From Symsagittifera roscoffensis (lineage: Eukaryota; Xenacoelomorpha; Acoela; Convolutidae): DNA of 64,000 nt. The notes under the pieces are model-generated. The model was given only the letters and a program-made list of their open reading frames with translations, made no database searches and was not told where the DNA came from. Position 1 is the first letter of the stretch, and every line of letters begins with the position of its first letter. Location: the NCBI RefSeq assembly GCF_963678635.1, contig NC_087065.1:22015480-22079479 (forward strand), read 5' to 3'. Made by a program: the position numbers and the translations under genes. Below, piece by piece: positions 1 to 13,500 of this stretch.

Positions 1-1453
1 TGTTTCGACGAATCTCTACGAATGGAAAGTAACTATTATGACGTCATCAAAACCGATTTTTCGATTTAGTGAGAGTCGAACGCACATTCCTTGGAAGCTT
101 TGTTCGGCCTTAATAGTTTCAGATTATGTTTTATCAGCTTGAATAACTCATTTTGTGTCGCTTGAAGGGCAAAATTCGATGGTTGTTCCAAAAAACTTTT
201 TCTTAATTGCACTTTTTTTTCGTTGACACTATTTCTTATGGCTTTTTTGGGTTTCGGCCTTGGGCGTCTGCCCGCTTATTGTCGGCTCAGTGATTTTGTT
301 CGATTTAGTTACTTCCGTTTCATTTTCTCCTCCCTAGTTTTCAATTCTGCACTTCCGTTGTATTGCAAGTAATTCGTGGCTCCACTTCGCCACTATGTCG
401 ATATTAGGGATCAAATAATGACCCTGTATAATAATAACCCATTGTTATTATCGGTATTAACTGGTTAAAGTACTTCTGCAGTCCCTTTTTATGGGACAGT
501 TCAACATAAAAATGGACTCTAATTCGGCCGAATTACTTCAGTGGTTAGAAAAAGCCAGTAGCCACTGATCCTTTCGTATTTTATATATATTTATATTGGT
601 TGCAGAATCTAAATCGTAAAACGTAGTAAAAGTCCAAACATGAAAAAAGTGTTCACGCAGACCTCAACCAAACGAAAATGAATGCAATTCATTAGTTTTT
701 CAACCGCTGTAATCAGTGTTACGCATATTATTTACACACACGCTCAAACTTGCCTGACCTCTCTATACACCTCGTAAATTACCAAGATTGTTCTATATAA
801 GTTATCACCATCCTATAACGTTTTTAGTAATCTTTATTCGATTAAATTGATTTTTAGTATCAATTAATTTATTCACAAACTATTGAAAACGAGCTTACAA
901 ATTGGTCATCTATTGGTTAGTATTTCGTTTCTGTTTCAACGCAAGAACACTTTGTCCAAAAATTTTATCCTCAATCTTCCTGAGTTTTTTCAGTTTGATT
1001 CAATTCTTCATGAGTTTAATCTCGTGAAATTATTCAAACTTCAGGTATCAAAGTTGGTTTGCTAAAAAATGGCAACCTCGTATTATGAGCATTGGTAAAT
1101 TAAGCCCGTTTTGTCCTTGTTTTGTGATTGATCAAAAAAAACTTGACGGTAAATAAATATTAGTCAACGTTTTGCAAAATGATAAAAAATAATAAGTGCA
1201 CGTTTACAATATTAGTTTGAATGAGCAGGGAATGAATGAAAAAATTAGGAACAAAGGCGCGTTTCAGATCAAATATTTTTTAAAGAATTGGGGACAATTC
1301 CTGGCTCCTACTATGCCATTGCACTCACGTAGGTTAATATATTTAACACATGATCGTTATACAATTCATATTCATACCACAACACATCAGCTTAAAGGAA
1401 AAACTGAATTTGAATTTTGATTTAACCTGGATAAATTCTGGAAACGACTAAAA
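1..1453. other. Upstream intergenic stretch, no gene seen
   Basis: AT-rich sequence without a coding pattern. The short open frames here have no recognisable domain and no codon bias I would trust. It should contain the 5' flank and any 5' UTR or promoter of the coiled-coil gene that starts at 1454, but I see no clear promoter motif or splice acceptor just before that ATG. Confidence 0.6.
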
Positions 1454-1543
1454 ATGACCGAAGAGAATACTGACGATAAGCATTCTTTTATCGAAATAAC
1501 AGTGTCCGATACAATTTTAGATGCCGAAGATAGTAATTTACCG
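1454..1543 (+). CDS. Coiled-coil gene, exon 1 (start)
   Basis: The ATG at 1454 opens 30 codons (MTEENTDDKHSFIEI...) ending at a strong GTAAGT donor in phase 0. The acidic sequence is compatible with the downstream protein. That it belongs to the same transcript as exon 2 is inferred from phase and strand only. Confidence 0.55.
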
Positions 1544-4500
1544 GTAAGTTATCAGCTCATTAAAAGGATTTAAGCCTGCTCGTTCCTTAAATTTAAGACC
1601 ATCGTGGCATTTTATCTAGAAAAAAAATTGCAATGAAAAAATTATATTTCAACTGCTGTATTATTAAGGCAGGGCGACAATTCTTAACAGGCGACAATTC
1701 GGAACTAGCGACAATTCGTAACAAGCCATTGGAAAGTATCATACGCTCGCTCCGCTGCGCTTACACACGGCACGAAAGGAATACTGCGCGTGAATCAGTG
1801 TTCTCGCTCCAATTGTCGCCTGTTACGAATTGTCGCCTCACGATTATTAAATTACTCTTCAAAGATATTTACAGTCGGCACTTTGTACATGAATTCACTG
1901 ATTTAGACAAATCAGTTTCATTTCCTGAAGAACATCTTTCTTGCAAATGGTTTCGCCTGGTACACATGTTTGTACCATAGATATCCAGTGCCTATGGCCA
2001 GACCATACCATGTGGCTATATACTCAGCGTGTTTATTGTAAATCTTAACCATCGTTTGGCCTCCATTTGGTCCTCCAGGCACAGAACTTTCTTCGTCAAG
2101 CTCAATCATTATCGGTTCTGTATTGCCATATTTGGACATGTTATTGACCTCTCTGAACAAATAAGTCCCAGGCTTCTGGTTATCTTGAATCAAGAAATTC
2201 ATAAACTTCTTTTCCTCGCCTCGGATATAACCCGATATTTGAACTTTACCCTTTACTTGACCTTCAGGACGCTTCGAAGGGCTAACATCGTGTTTCGAAA
2301 CCCATCCTCGGTTGACCAATATTCTCACCGGTTCATCATTCTTGACCTTTCGTAAATTCAGTTTTTTGGCATCTTCGGAGTCTACAATAAAAGGTGTAAC
2401 TATATGGCTTCCATAGTTTCCTCGTGTTGATATAGAACCCGTAGCTAGAGTCCACTGGGTTTGAGACGCCGGCATCTGAGGTTGTTTGAAATCAATGTAC
2501 ATTTCGTTTTCATGATCAAATTCACCGGATACATAAACATGCGTATACTCGATATTTTTGATGTCATTATTCGTGAAATCAATTTCCCTTAAGTGAATCG
2601 GCGTAGCAAAAAATCTGCTGTTTATTGTCTCTATGAGTTCTAACTTTCCCTGAAGTCTGAAGATCTGCCATGTTCCGAGGCCTACGCAAATAAGAGGTGC
2701 TGCAATCAAGTATCTGAATTGCCCGTATCCTGATTCATTTTTGACAGGGTTTGCAACTTGCGTTTTCAATGTCGACTGAATAATTAATGACGTCCGATTT
2801 TTTGGAGGCTTCAGAGCACCTCTTAACAAGAAACGCGATGACCTCAAGCAAAACATACAGTTCATTGGAAATTTTCAATGAAAACCTGAAATACACCAAA
2901 AAAAAATAGTAAACGCTGAATAAATTTTTACCGATGAGTTACAAAAAGTCAGAAAAGCGAAGAAAAAACTTAATTATATGACTTAAACTCTTTGGTAGTT
3001 TCCATGTATGACAGTGAATTCTGCCTGCTATTTTAAAAACCTTTTGGTTAAAAGTTTTGGTAGTTCTATTGATATCGTGTCACCATATGTTCATACCCTT
3101 TGTTTCAGTTCTCAATACAATGTAGCATTTTAAATCAGAACAAAGATGAAGATAGATTAGCAAAAGAAAAACTCAATTCTGTCATGGCATCCCACCAGAA
3201 CATTCTAGAAGAAAAGGAGGCGACTTTAGAGAGGCTGCATGAACAGATTTCAGTTCTGCAGCAGCAGATTAGCCAGTATGAGGACATCGGAGCAAAGATT
3301 GACGAGGAACTACAGAGTGTAAGTTGCGATTGTTAGATTTCATAGAATCACCATTTTTTTAAAATAAAACTTCAATTTTCAGCTAAAAACAAAAGCAAAT
3401 GAGCGAAACAATTTTTAGGTTTATTTCGATTCTTGTAGAGCTTATTCGACGGAATCGGAATAATACTGCTAAAAGTTGCAAAATTTGTTTTCCCTTTGAA
3501 GTTCTAGGAAGGTTCAGAATGATATTTCACACAAACTATAGACAAGCTTTAATTCGCTAAGGGGCAGCACTTTACGAATTCCACTTGCTCTTGGTAACTG
3601 TGTCCAACTATTTCAGGAGGGTCTATCTGAGCTGTTGGAAGTGAGCCCTGGAGAACAGATTCTGTTTCTGCTCAAGGAGAGAAATCTCATCTTGGACGAC
3701 CTCGACAAGGCTCAAGAACATATTAGGTTAGAGTGTAATAGAAATATACAATGCTCCAATAACAGACGCTCAAAAATCTTTAACCTATATCACAAATTCT
3801 GAAGCAAATCACTGAGTCGGACTTGTAAGTTGAAAAACAGAACTATAATACGAGACAACAAAAATTAGAAAGCAGTACACACTCAAGTTCAAGTTGGAAA
3901 CACTCATGCAACTCTGTCTTTGGTTTAAACATCCTCCGTGGTGGTTTGAGCCTTACTCCACTTATTTTGTCAACATATAATTCCTGAACAAGCATTACAT
4001 AACATTTTCAGTGAACTCGAGGAGCAACGAGTGATCTGTGACAACTTAATCGAAGAGTTAGAGATGGAGAAGACGGGGTTGATAGAGGAGATGGGACTGT
4101 ACAAAGAGAAGAGTAGGGAGGAGATGGAAAGTAAGGAGAGGGCGAGTGAGGCGGCGCTGAATGGAGCGAGGAGTCAGCTGGAGGATATGCGAGATAGGAA
4201 CAAGAAGTTGGAGACACTACTGGATCAATCTCAGGTACCAACGAAGCGTGCAGTCGGTTCCGGTTTTTTTGGCAGTGGGGGGATGTTTTTCATGGCAGTG
4301 TGTAGTCGAACTATTTAAGTGAAACAATATCTTTTTTGTAACAAAAATACAGAAATTCTTCGATCAAATGATTCCGCAGCGACTCATAACGTTTGCAACT
4401 ATCCATAAAAATACCGTGATTCCATTTAGAAACTTAATGTTCTGTTTCGCAAAGATTTTCGTCGAAACTTTCCAAGAGTCGGGTTTAAGACCACTCTTAA

Positions 4501-7500
4501 CCAGTAAGCTCGTATATGCTCTTTTCAGTATGTTGAATCTATTTAGAATAATTGATTATCTATATCACCCAACACTAGCCAGTTTCAAAGCTTGAAGCCT
4601 CTCTCTCTCTCTCTCTCACTCTGCAAATCATTTGTCGAAATTTGCCTCGTAGATGAATCATTCTAAAATGTTCCTTCCAGGCGGCAGCGGGCGATGCGGC
4701 TACCTCCACTTGGGAGGTGGACAAACTGAAGGGAGAAGTGCAGGAGTTGAAGGAGAGGCTGGGAGAGAGTGAGAGTAGGAGGGTTAGATTTGAGGAGGAA
4801 GTAGGGCTAATGGGCGACAAACTCAAACAAGCCAGGAGGGAGGCAGAACAACACCAGGGTGAGTCACCATTATTATGAACAGGAACTAATTAGAAAAACT
4901 AATCAGCGAAAAGTAAAAATCATTTGCTACTTATAAAAAAACTACTCATCCTAAATGAAAATTTGAGTATCGAACAGGGATCGGCTTAAAAGCATATTTC
5001 TCATGTCGTTAAGCATGTTCAAAGTTAAAACGTTACCGATTTGTTAGTGGCAAGTTGGAAAAGACGCAAACAAAACAGCTGAAAAGCAATTAAAATCAGG
5101 CGAGCACAAAATCCTAGTGCATTTACGAGTATAGATTTATTACAAAAACGCTACAGAAAACCGAATCGAAACTAAGAGTTTGTTTTAATGATAAAACTAT
5201 ATTGATGAATATACGACCATCGGCATATAATGGTTATGAATCAGAATCATTCTAAATATAAATGATCTCTAAATACCCTAAAAACTGATACTGATAAAAT
5301 CATAATCCTTATCCAATTAGTCCGTCTGATCTAGAGTTCTACACCGTCAGTTTACTCGCATCTTCCCTCGACAACTTATGAACTCTTATCAAGTGTGTTT
5401 TTAAGTTGCTTTTAGTACTGCACTTTTTCTCACAAATGTTACAATTCATAGCTAGATCAGCCCCTCCCAAATGCTTCAACTTGTAATGGGTTTTCAAATG
5501 AGACTTCTGAGTGGCCCTATAGCTACACAGTGCACATTGCAAATCATCTGAAGGCGAAGTCATCTTCGGAACTAGATTGAGATCTTTAAAAATCTTGCTG
5601 ACGTCTTTTTGGACCATTGAGTTTGCTTTTACGCTTGCAAATACTTTCGGATTCTTGGAAGCAACATCAGGAAAATTATTCGAACGTTTTCGCGAGATCT
5701 GGATAGTTTGAGACAAACTAGCTAGACTCCTAGAACAACCGGTTTCCTCAAAACAACTTGCAACTGTAATGTTTCCTACTATTGATTGGTACGGACCACC
5801 AACGACATCGAATAGGTTCAGTTTTGCAAACTCAAAAACACGGTTGAACTGCAAGAGATCCAAATTGATAGAAAATTCGAGTATTTCAAAACCTTCCATG
5901 ACTAGATCAAAACTAGACACCGTGATTTTGACTCAAATTATCAACTGAAATCGAGGCAAGTTAAAATCACGTTTAAAAAGTTTCAATGAAAACTGTATTA
6001 AAATTGTAAACTAAAACCAAGCTAAGCCTTCAGATTGCGAAATTAGCATAAGAATTGAAAAACAAGCAACGTGACATGTTCAATATGTAAACACAACTTA
6101 AATTCGCTAGAAAAATGACAGAACAATTAAAAATGAAAACAGTCTACTAAAACAGACCACGCTAGACCAAATTGAAAGAATATCACAGTAAAACTATGGG
6201 CTAAAAAATGATCATTTTAAAAAAATAACCAATCATAGTCCATTAGCCACTCATCTAAATTATACATTATCTTGAATTGAAGGAAACACTAAACATAACC
6301 TAAGAAATGAGAGTCATCTTCAATAAGCCAATCAACATTAATTTAAGCAAGAAATAGGATCAATCATTCTAAGCTAGGTTATGCCGTCATCCATCCTTGT
6401 CAATTTATGAGCTCCAACTAAGTGTGCTTTTAAATTGCTCTTTGTGGTGCATTTTTTCCAACAAATGCTACAATTCTTACATAGATCAGCACCTCCCAAA
6501 TGTTTCAACTTATAATGAGTCTTTACGTGAGTTTTCCGCGTTGCTCTATAACTATACAAGGCGCATTGTATCTCATCTGCAGATGATGTGACGCTAGGAA
6601 CTAGATTGAGATCTTTTAAGATTTCGCCGCCATCTTTATGGACCATTGAACTCAAATTAACGTTTTGCTATCTCTAACTTTTTGAGTCTTTGATTCAACA
6701 GTCTTTGATGCAAAATTTGCCGATAAGCTTCCAACTACAATGTTTCCTATTCTAACCTTCTCGCGACCTCCAACCCCTTATGCTCAACTTTGAGAAATCA
6801 AAAACTCGGTTGTGCTGCAAGAGGTTTAAGTTCAAACAAAAATTGAGGGCTTCACTCTTTTCCATATTTAATCAATATAGCACTGTTCGTTATTGACCCA
6901 AAACCTCAACTAAAACAAACGTCTTGATAAAACTCTCGATTGACACAAAATTAGGTAATTTCAGATTCTGAAAAAAAGGTTAAAAATATAAACCTAGCCA
7001 ACAGAGAGTTGAAAAAGAGTCAATGCACTCAAAGAAACGTTGCTGACCTGTTTTTTGAAAAACCTTCAATTTTCGAGTTTCAACATAAAAAATATCTGAC
7101 CTTAAAGAGCTCCTCGAATTTCAAGAAAAATTTATAATTACCACTCAATTTGAGAAAACTGGATCAATAGGTAAAGTTTTTGTTGTGCAGCGAAATCTGA
7201 AAACTAAAATCCACAATAGAAATTGGAAAACGATCACGTTTTTTGTGACGTTTACTTTTTCGCTGATCAATAATGTAGCTTGCCTTCCTCTTAATAAATT
7301 AAATGAACTGAACTCGAACAGATAACTTACTTCAAATCGCGAAAAAATCAAATTTGAGCGTAAACAATTTTTTAAAATTTTTTCTGAAAACAAATCACCG
7401 CTACCTATATAGGTAGCTATGTTAACCGACTCTTAAAAAAACAACGTTGCTAAAAACTGCAGATTTCTCTTAACATAAATTGCAACAGAGTCCAAGGTTT

Positions 7501-10500
7501 GTAAATAGGAATTCATCATACAAACTTTAATTCGAAAATGAGCTAAGTTTAAAACAATAAATCACACTAAGTCCAAAAAAAACTATTCCATTTTCAAATT
7601 TTGGCAGTCAATTGCATAAGGCAACGCAAGTGATGTTTAAAACATAGCATTTTTACGAAAAAAAAACATCTTGCTATACAGTCAACCTAATCGCATCTTC
7701 TCTAGACAACTTATGCACAACTATCATGTGTTTCTTAAGATTGCTTTTAGTGGTACATTTCTTCTGACAAATGCTACAACTCATAGCTAGATCAGCTCCT
7801 CCTAAATGCTTCAGCTTATAATGAGTCTTTAAATTATTTTTATGAGAGGCCCGATGAGTGCATAACGCACATTGCAAATCATCTGCAGGCGATGCGACGC
7901 TAGGAACTAGATTTAGATCTTTGAATATCTTGCCGACGTCTTTTTGAACCAGTGCATGCACACTTCGAGGGTCACTTTTGACTGCTTTTGAATTCCTTTG
8001 AGCAATTACTGGATTTACATTCTGGCGTTTTCCAGAGCTTGGAATTGTTTGTGATAGATGTTTCAAATGCTTAGAAGGGTCTACCATATCGGAACACCTT
8101 TCAACTTCTAGGTTTCCAACTTTGACCTGATCAGGGCCACCTAATATGTCAAATACATTCAGCTGTTCAAAATCAAGAATTTGATCGAACAGTATCAGGT
8201 TAAAAGTGATGGAAAAATTGAGAGACTCAAACGTTTCCATAATCGGATCTGAAAAGAGGTATTTGGTTTCGACATAGGCCAAAACGGAATCGAGGTAACT
8301 GTATCCTCTGTTCGAAATCTTCGCCATTCGATAATTTGAAATAAACTATAAACTATTCCAAATGGATCATAAAGTAAATAAACCATTAGGATTTCACAAT
8401 GATTGCTGTGACTCGCTATTAAAATGACAAAATGCAGCATAACAGTAAGCTACTACTTTTTCAAATAAACAGTCATTGAAAGAACTTCACCAGGAACAGA
8501 AAATTACTCCGACACTAGCTGATTTTATGACTATCTACATTAACATGCCATTGGCTGCTTGTTCGGGCAAAGAATGTTTGCCCGTATAGTGCCTTTTCAT
8601 TTGAAACTTCAAACTCGCAGTATAATCACACAGCTGACATTTCAAAACTGTTGTCTTAGGGAGATGCTTCAGTTCTATATGCCTTTTAGTTGTATCTTTG
8701 CGACTTGAGGAAAAACCACACATGCTACACTGGAAACTTTTTTCTCCTGTAGTTAGATTTTGAGTGATGTTAACAAGAGCTTCAGGATTTGCTTTGGAAC
8801 TCAAAACAGTATCGGCTGTAGGTGAATTAATAATATTTGGAGCAAAAATCTTTGGCTGCTTCATAGGAAGAACGAAATTACATGACTGACTCTTTCGCTT
8901 TGGCGCAGTTTTGATAGGTGGGGTCTCTGGATTGAATACAGAGTTGTCCAAAGATGGATCAAAAAGTATTTCGATAGTTCCCACTTTTTTATGTTCGTCA
9001 CATAGAATGATATCCGCAACGCGTGACAAGGGTTTTAAAATCACAGCACCCTGGTTTGCTTCCAGAAAATAATCGATTAAATGAAGTTTGAAAGAAAACA
9101 TATCTCTTAAAAAATTACAAATACGGTATTAAATTATTTTAAATTATTTTTTAGGGTAAGATCTGAAAAAACATCTTTAAGACTTTAAAAACTTTCTATG
9201 CAAGTGAGCATAAAATTGACAAAACAATTAAGTTGACAACAAATTTCAAATCTAATCTCAACTATAAACGAACACAAAACCACTGTATAGGTAAAGAAAT
9301 CTACTCTGTTTGAAATCACGACTGAGATGATTTAGTCAGTGGCAAGCATTGCCTTTGCAGCTTGTGCAGGTAAATTATGCTTGCCAGTGTAGTGAGATTT
9401 CAAATGAAACCTCAAACTGGCAGTATACTCACATAATTGACAATTGAAAACAACAGTTTTGGGAAGATGTTTTAGTTCAATGTGTCTCTTCACGGCACTT
9501 TTCTGATTCGATACATAACCACACAAGCTACACTGAAAATTTTTCTCTCCAGTTGTCAAGTTCTGGGTGACGTTGACAAGAGCTTCTGGACTAACTTTTG
9601 TTGAGATTACATTACCACACGCTTGAATTGGTTCTACCATTTTAGATTTCCTTGGAGGCACGAGCGAGTTTGATTGCATTTGACGCTTAGGTGCAGATTA
9701 TTTCTTTGCAAAGAATTTTTGAAGACCACCGTTGCCTGGGTCTGCAGAATCGTCAAAAATCATTTCAAGGTTTCCAATTTTTTCCAGACTAGCAGATAGC
9801 ATAATATCAGCAAATCTTGGAAATTGCTTTGCCGCGAAGGCGTCCTGGATCGTTGCAATGCAAGACTCTAACAGGTGGATTTTAAAGGAAAACATAATAA
9901 CAAAGATCTAAAAATTACATCTTGTAATAGATATGAAATATGGAAAACACCGATGAAAATATAGCAAAAGCTAAAGCATATCCCTCAAAGCATCTTTTGA
10001 ACTTCCTTAGGTTGTACAAACGTCAATCAAGTAAAGATTAAGATGTATTCTTGGTCACCATGAAAACTAAGAACTACACTGAAAATTTTAATGGACAAGC
10101 TCACTCTCATGCAAACGAAAGTATTAAGATACTAACAACTGCTAAATGAGTTCTAAGACATTGTTATTTTTATAAGGTTACGATTAGCTAGTCTAGCATG
10201 GCCTTTGCAGCCTGTTCAGGTAAAGCATGCTTTCCAGTGTAGTGATTTTTCAAATAAAACCTCAGACTCGCAGTATACTCGCATAACTGACATTTGAAAA
10301 CTACCGTTTTGGGAAGATGTTTCAGATCTATATGGCGCTTGACAGTTCCTTTTTGATTAGAAACATAGCCACACATGCTACATTGAAAACTTTTATCCCC
10401 TGTAGTCAAGTTCTGGGTGATGTTAATAAGTGCTTCTGGATTAGCTTTTGTTGTGAGCAAATCATCCGAAGACTGCATATTTTCAGATGAGGCATTTGTA

Positions 10501-13500
10501 GTCATCATTTTTGGTTTACTTGGGGTCACGTGGTAGTTTGATTGCATTTTACGTTTAGGTAGTGAAACACTTTTCTTAGCAAGGAAATTCGGACTATTGT
10601 TGCTTTGGTCGGCAGAATCAACGAAAATCATTTCAAGGTTTCCAGTCTTTTCATGACTCGCAGGTAAAATAAGATCAACTAAAAATGGCACGGAATTCGC
10701 GATCACACAATCCTGGATTGTGGCAACACAACTTTCAAATAGATGAAGCTTGAAGGAAAACATAATAACAAATATCTAGAAACCAACTTTTGAATCAGAG
10801 AATGAACATTAGGGCAAGGCAAGTTAGAACTATTTCTCCGAATAAAAGTGGGCAATTTAAAAATTGAATGAAGTATTTTTCTCTGATAACTTGATGACAA
10901 TAAAAACCAGGCCATAAGTTTTTAATTAATCAGGTAATTAATTTAATGCGACTATCAATTGAGACTATCTATCAGCGGTTCTATCAAAATTACAGACTCT
11001 AGACTTCCTCTATATCACCTTGCATTTTGACACGAAGAAGTTAAAGTAATTCGTAATGCTTGCCTAGCTTACCATCGTTGCTGCAGCTTGTTCAGGCACC
11101 GAATGCTTTTTTATGTAGTGACTTTTCATATTGAATCTCAGATTCGTCGCATACTCACACATTTGACATTTCAAAGCATTTGCTGTTTTGGGGAGATGTT
11201 TCAATTCGATGTGCCTCTTAACTGTTCCTTTGTGTCCTGTGGTATAGCCGCACATGCTGCACTGGAAACTTTTCAAACCGGTGTCTAAGTTCTGGTTGGA
11301 AGTGAGTAACGCGTCTGCACTAGGTCCGGTGGTCAAGACATTTGGGGTCGCACTATTTTTTGGAACTGTCTTCGGTTTTTTCGCTGGTTCAGGAGCTGGA
11401 TTAAATTTAATCGATTTCTTTTTAAAACTTGTTTGTGACTCTATGGTTGAAACTATCGGTTGCGTAATCGAACCTGTCCTACTAGCTTGACTGCAAAATA
11501 AATCTAACTGAGTTTTTTTTGTCATAAGCCTCCAGAGTTCCTAATTTTTCTCCAGTTACCAGCTGTCCAATATTGGCCAAAAAAGATCCTCCTTTTGAAA
11601 TTTTAAAACTCTCAATGCTATCAACGCACTCTTCGGTCAGGTGAAATTTGAAAGAGATCATTGTGGCCTGAAAACGTTTTGCTACGAACTTCATTAACTA
11701 GTGTACAGTCACTTTGATTCTGCCACTCTATTACTAGATGACTAGCCACTACAATAAACCGGAAAGCAAGAAAATTAAAACAAAAATTAAAAAAACTAAC
11801 TAGTTGGGACACGTCCATTGCTGTTAGCTTTTTCTAGAAAAAAACTTCCAATAAAAATATACGTTCACAAATTTCTTATCTAACTCAGTTAGTTCTTCAC
11901 ATATCTACCTCCTTAGCTCAATCTAGCATTGCTTTGGCCGCTTGCTCTGGAAGCGAGTGCCTGCCAGTATAGTGACTTTTCAACTGGAACCTTAAGCTAG
12001 CACTGTAGTCGCACAATTGGCATTTCAAAACCGTGGTTTTGGGCAAATGTTTCAGCTCAATGTGTCTTTTTACAGTTCCTTTTTGTCCTGAATTATGGCC
12101 ACACATACTACACTGGAAACTTTTTTCACCTGTTGTGAGATTCTGGGATATACTGATGAAGGCTTCTACACTGGGCGCAGTCGTCGCCAACAGACTCCCG
12201 TCAACAGCACTAGCAACTACAGGAGACGGAGTCACCTTAGCAATGTTTCTGAATTTCTTGGGTACGATTGATAAATTGGGGGGTTGTTTTCGTTTACTAA
12301 GCTGCTTATTGACAGTTTTACCCATTAGAAACTGAGAAAAATCATGGTTTGACTTAATGACTGGGGATGAATTGAAGAAGGTTTCAAGAGTTCCAATTTT
12401 CTCGTCAATTTGTGGCAACCAGATGTCAGCGCATAGGGTCTCAAAATTGTTCGGAAAAAGTTTCTCAATGCTTTCACAACAAGATTCAGCGATGTTCAAT
12501 CTGAATGTGAACATTTTTCCTATAAAAACTACATAGTACAATGAATGATTTTCGATCAAGGAAAAAGGACTCGTTTGTCTCCAATCTATTTTCGGTGATA
12601 TCTTAGCGTAGATAGTACAACTTTATTAAAATATAAAAAAAAATGATCATTGTTACTTTTAAATTATTATATCTAAATGTTATTGCAATAAGATAAAAAT
12701 GACAAAAAAAGGTTAAGAAAATTTTCAAAAAAATTTTCACTTTCTAATACGAAAAGGATAATTCAAAATAAAATTACGTTTATATTCGATTCTGTTCAAA
12801 ATTTGAATCTAATAACACTACCAGGATAAGATAAACACTACGGATAAATTTTGTCCATGCAAAAAAAAGCATTGTAAAATGTACCACCTATTCTAAAATT
12901 TATGAAGTGTAGCGTATTTCTCCGGAAAAATATCAGCTTAAATAACTAGAAACTCAGACTCAAACAGTATAACAATAGAACATATAGGGAAGCATACTCA
13001 ACTGTAAAACAAAAAATACGTTTCAGAGCTCACAACAGCGTAACAAAAATCGGTTTAAGGACAGCCAAACCAACATCTAGATGATAAATTCGAATTTTTT
13101 CAAACTAGAAATTTATAGAAAAATCATCTCCAACAACAACTATTGACAACTATTGGGGTGGCCAAGAAACACTAAAAAACAGAAACACTAAAATACATCT
13201 TCATACTGGAATACAAACTTCATACATCTTCATACTGGAAGATTTGAATTTTCTGCATGCTAGTCTATCATTGCTTTGGCCGCTTGCTCTGGAAGTGAAT
13301 GTTTGCCAGTATAATGACTCTTCAAGCTGAATTTCAAATTTGCTGTATATTCACACAACTGACATTTCAAAACTGTTGTCTTCGGTAAATGTTTCAGCTC
13401 AATATGCCTTTTCACGTTTCCTTTCGCGCTAGATGTTTGACCACATATAGTGCATTGGTAACTTTTTTCACCTGTTGTCAGATTCTGAGTTATGCTAATT

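Larger units (their letters stand above)
1544..3108 (+). other. Intron 1, containing antisense SURF1 and a MITE
   Basis: The donor is GTAAGT at 1544 and the acceptor TTTGTTTCAG ends at 3108. It contains a 175-bp MITE-like element (1668-1842) and the complete SURF1 gene on the other strand (1918-2865), so the mitochondrial gene is nested. An alternative acceptor for exon 2 ends at 3138 and is in the same frame. Confidence 0.5.

Noticed and set aside
7145-7393. 82-codon minus-strand ORF in the array spacer
   Set aside because: No array module, finger, or other motif; low-complexity hydrophobic sequence.
8241-8327. N-terminal extension of array gene 3
   Set aside because: TCTTTTCAG directly precedes the internal ATG at 8240, where similarity to gene 1 begins.
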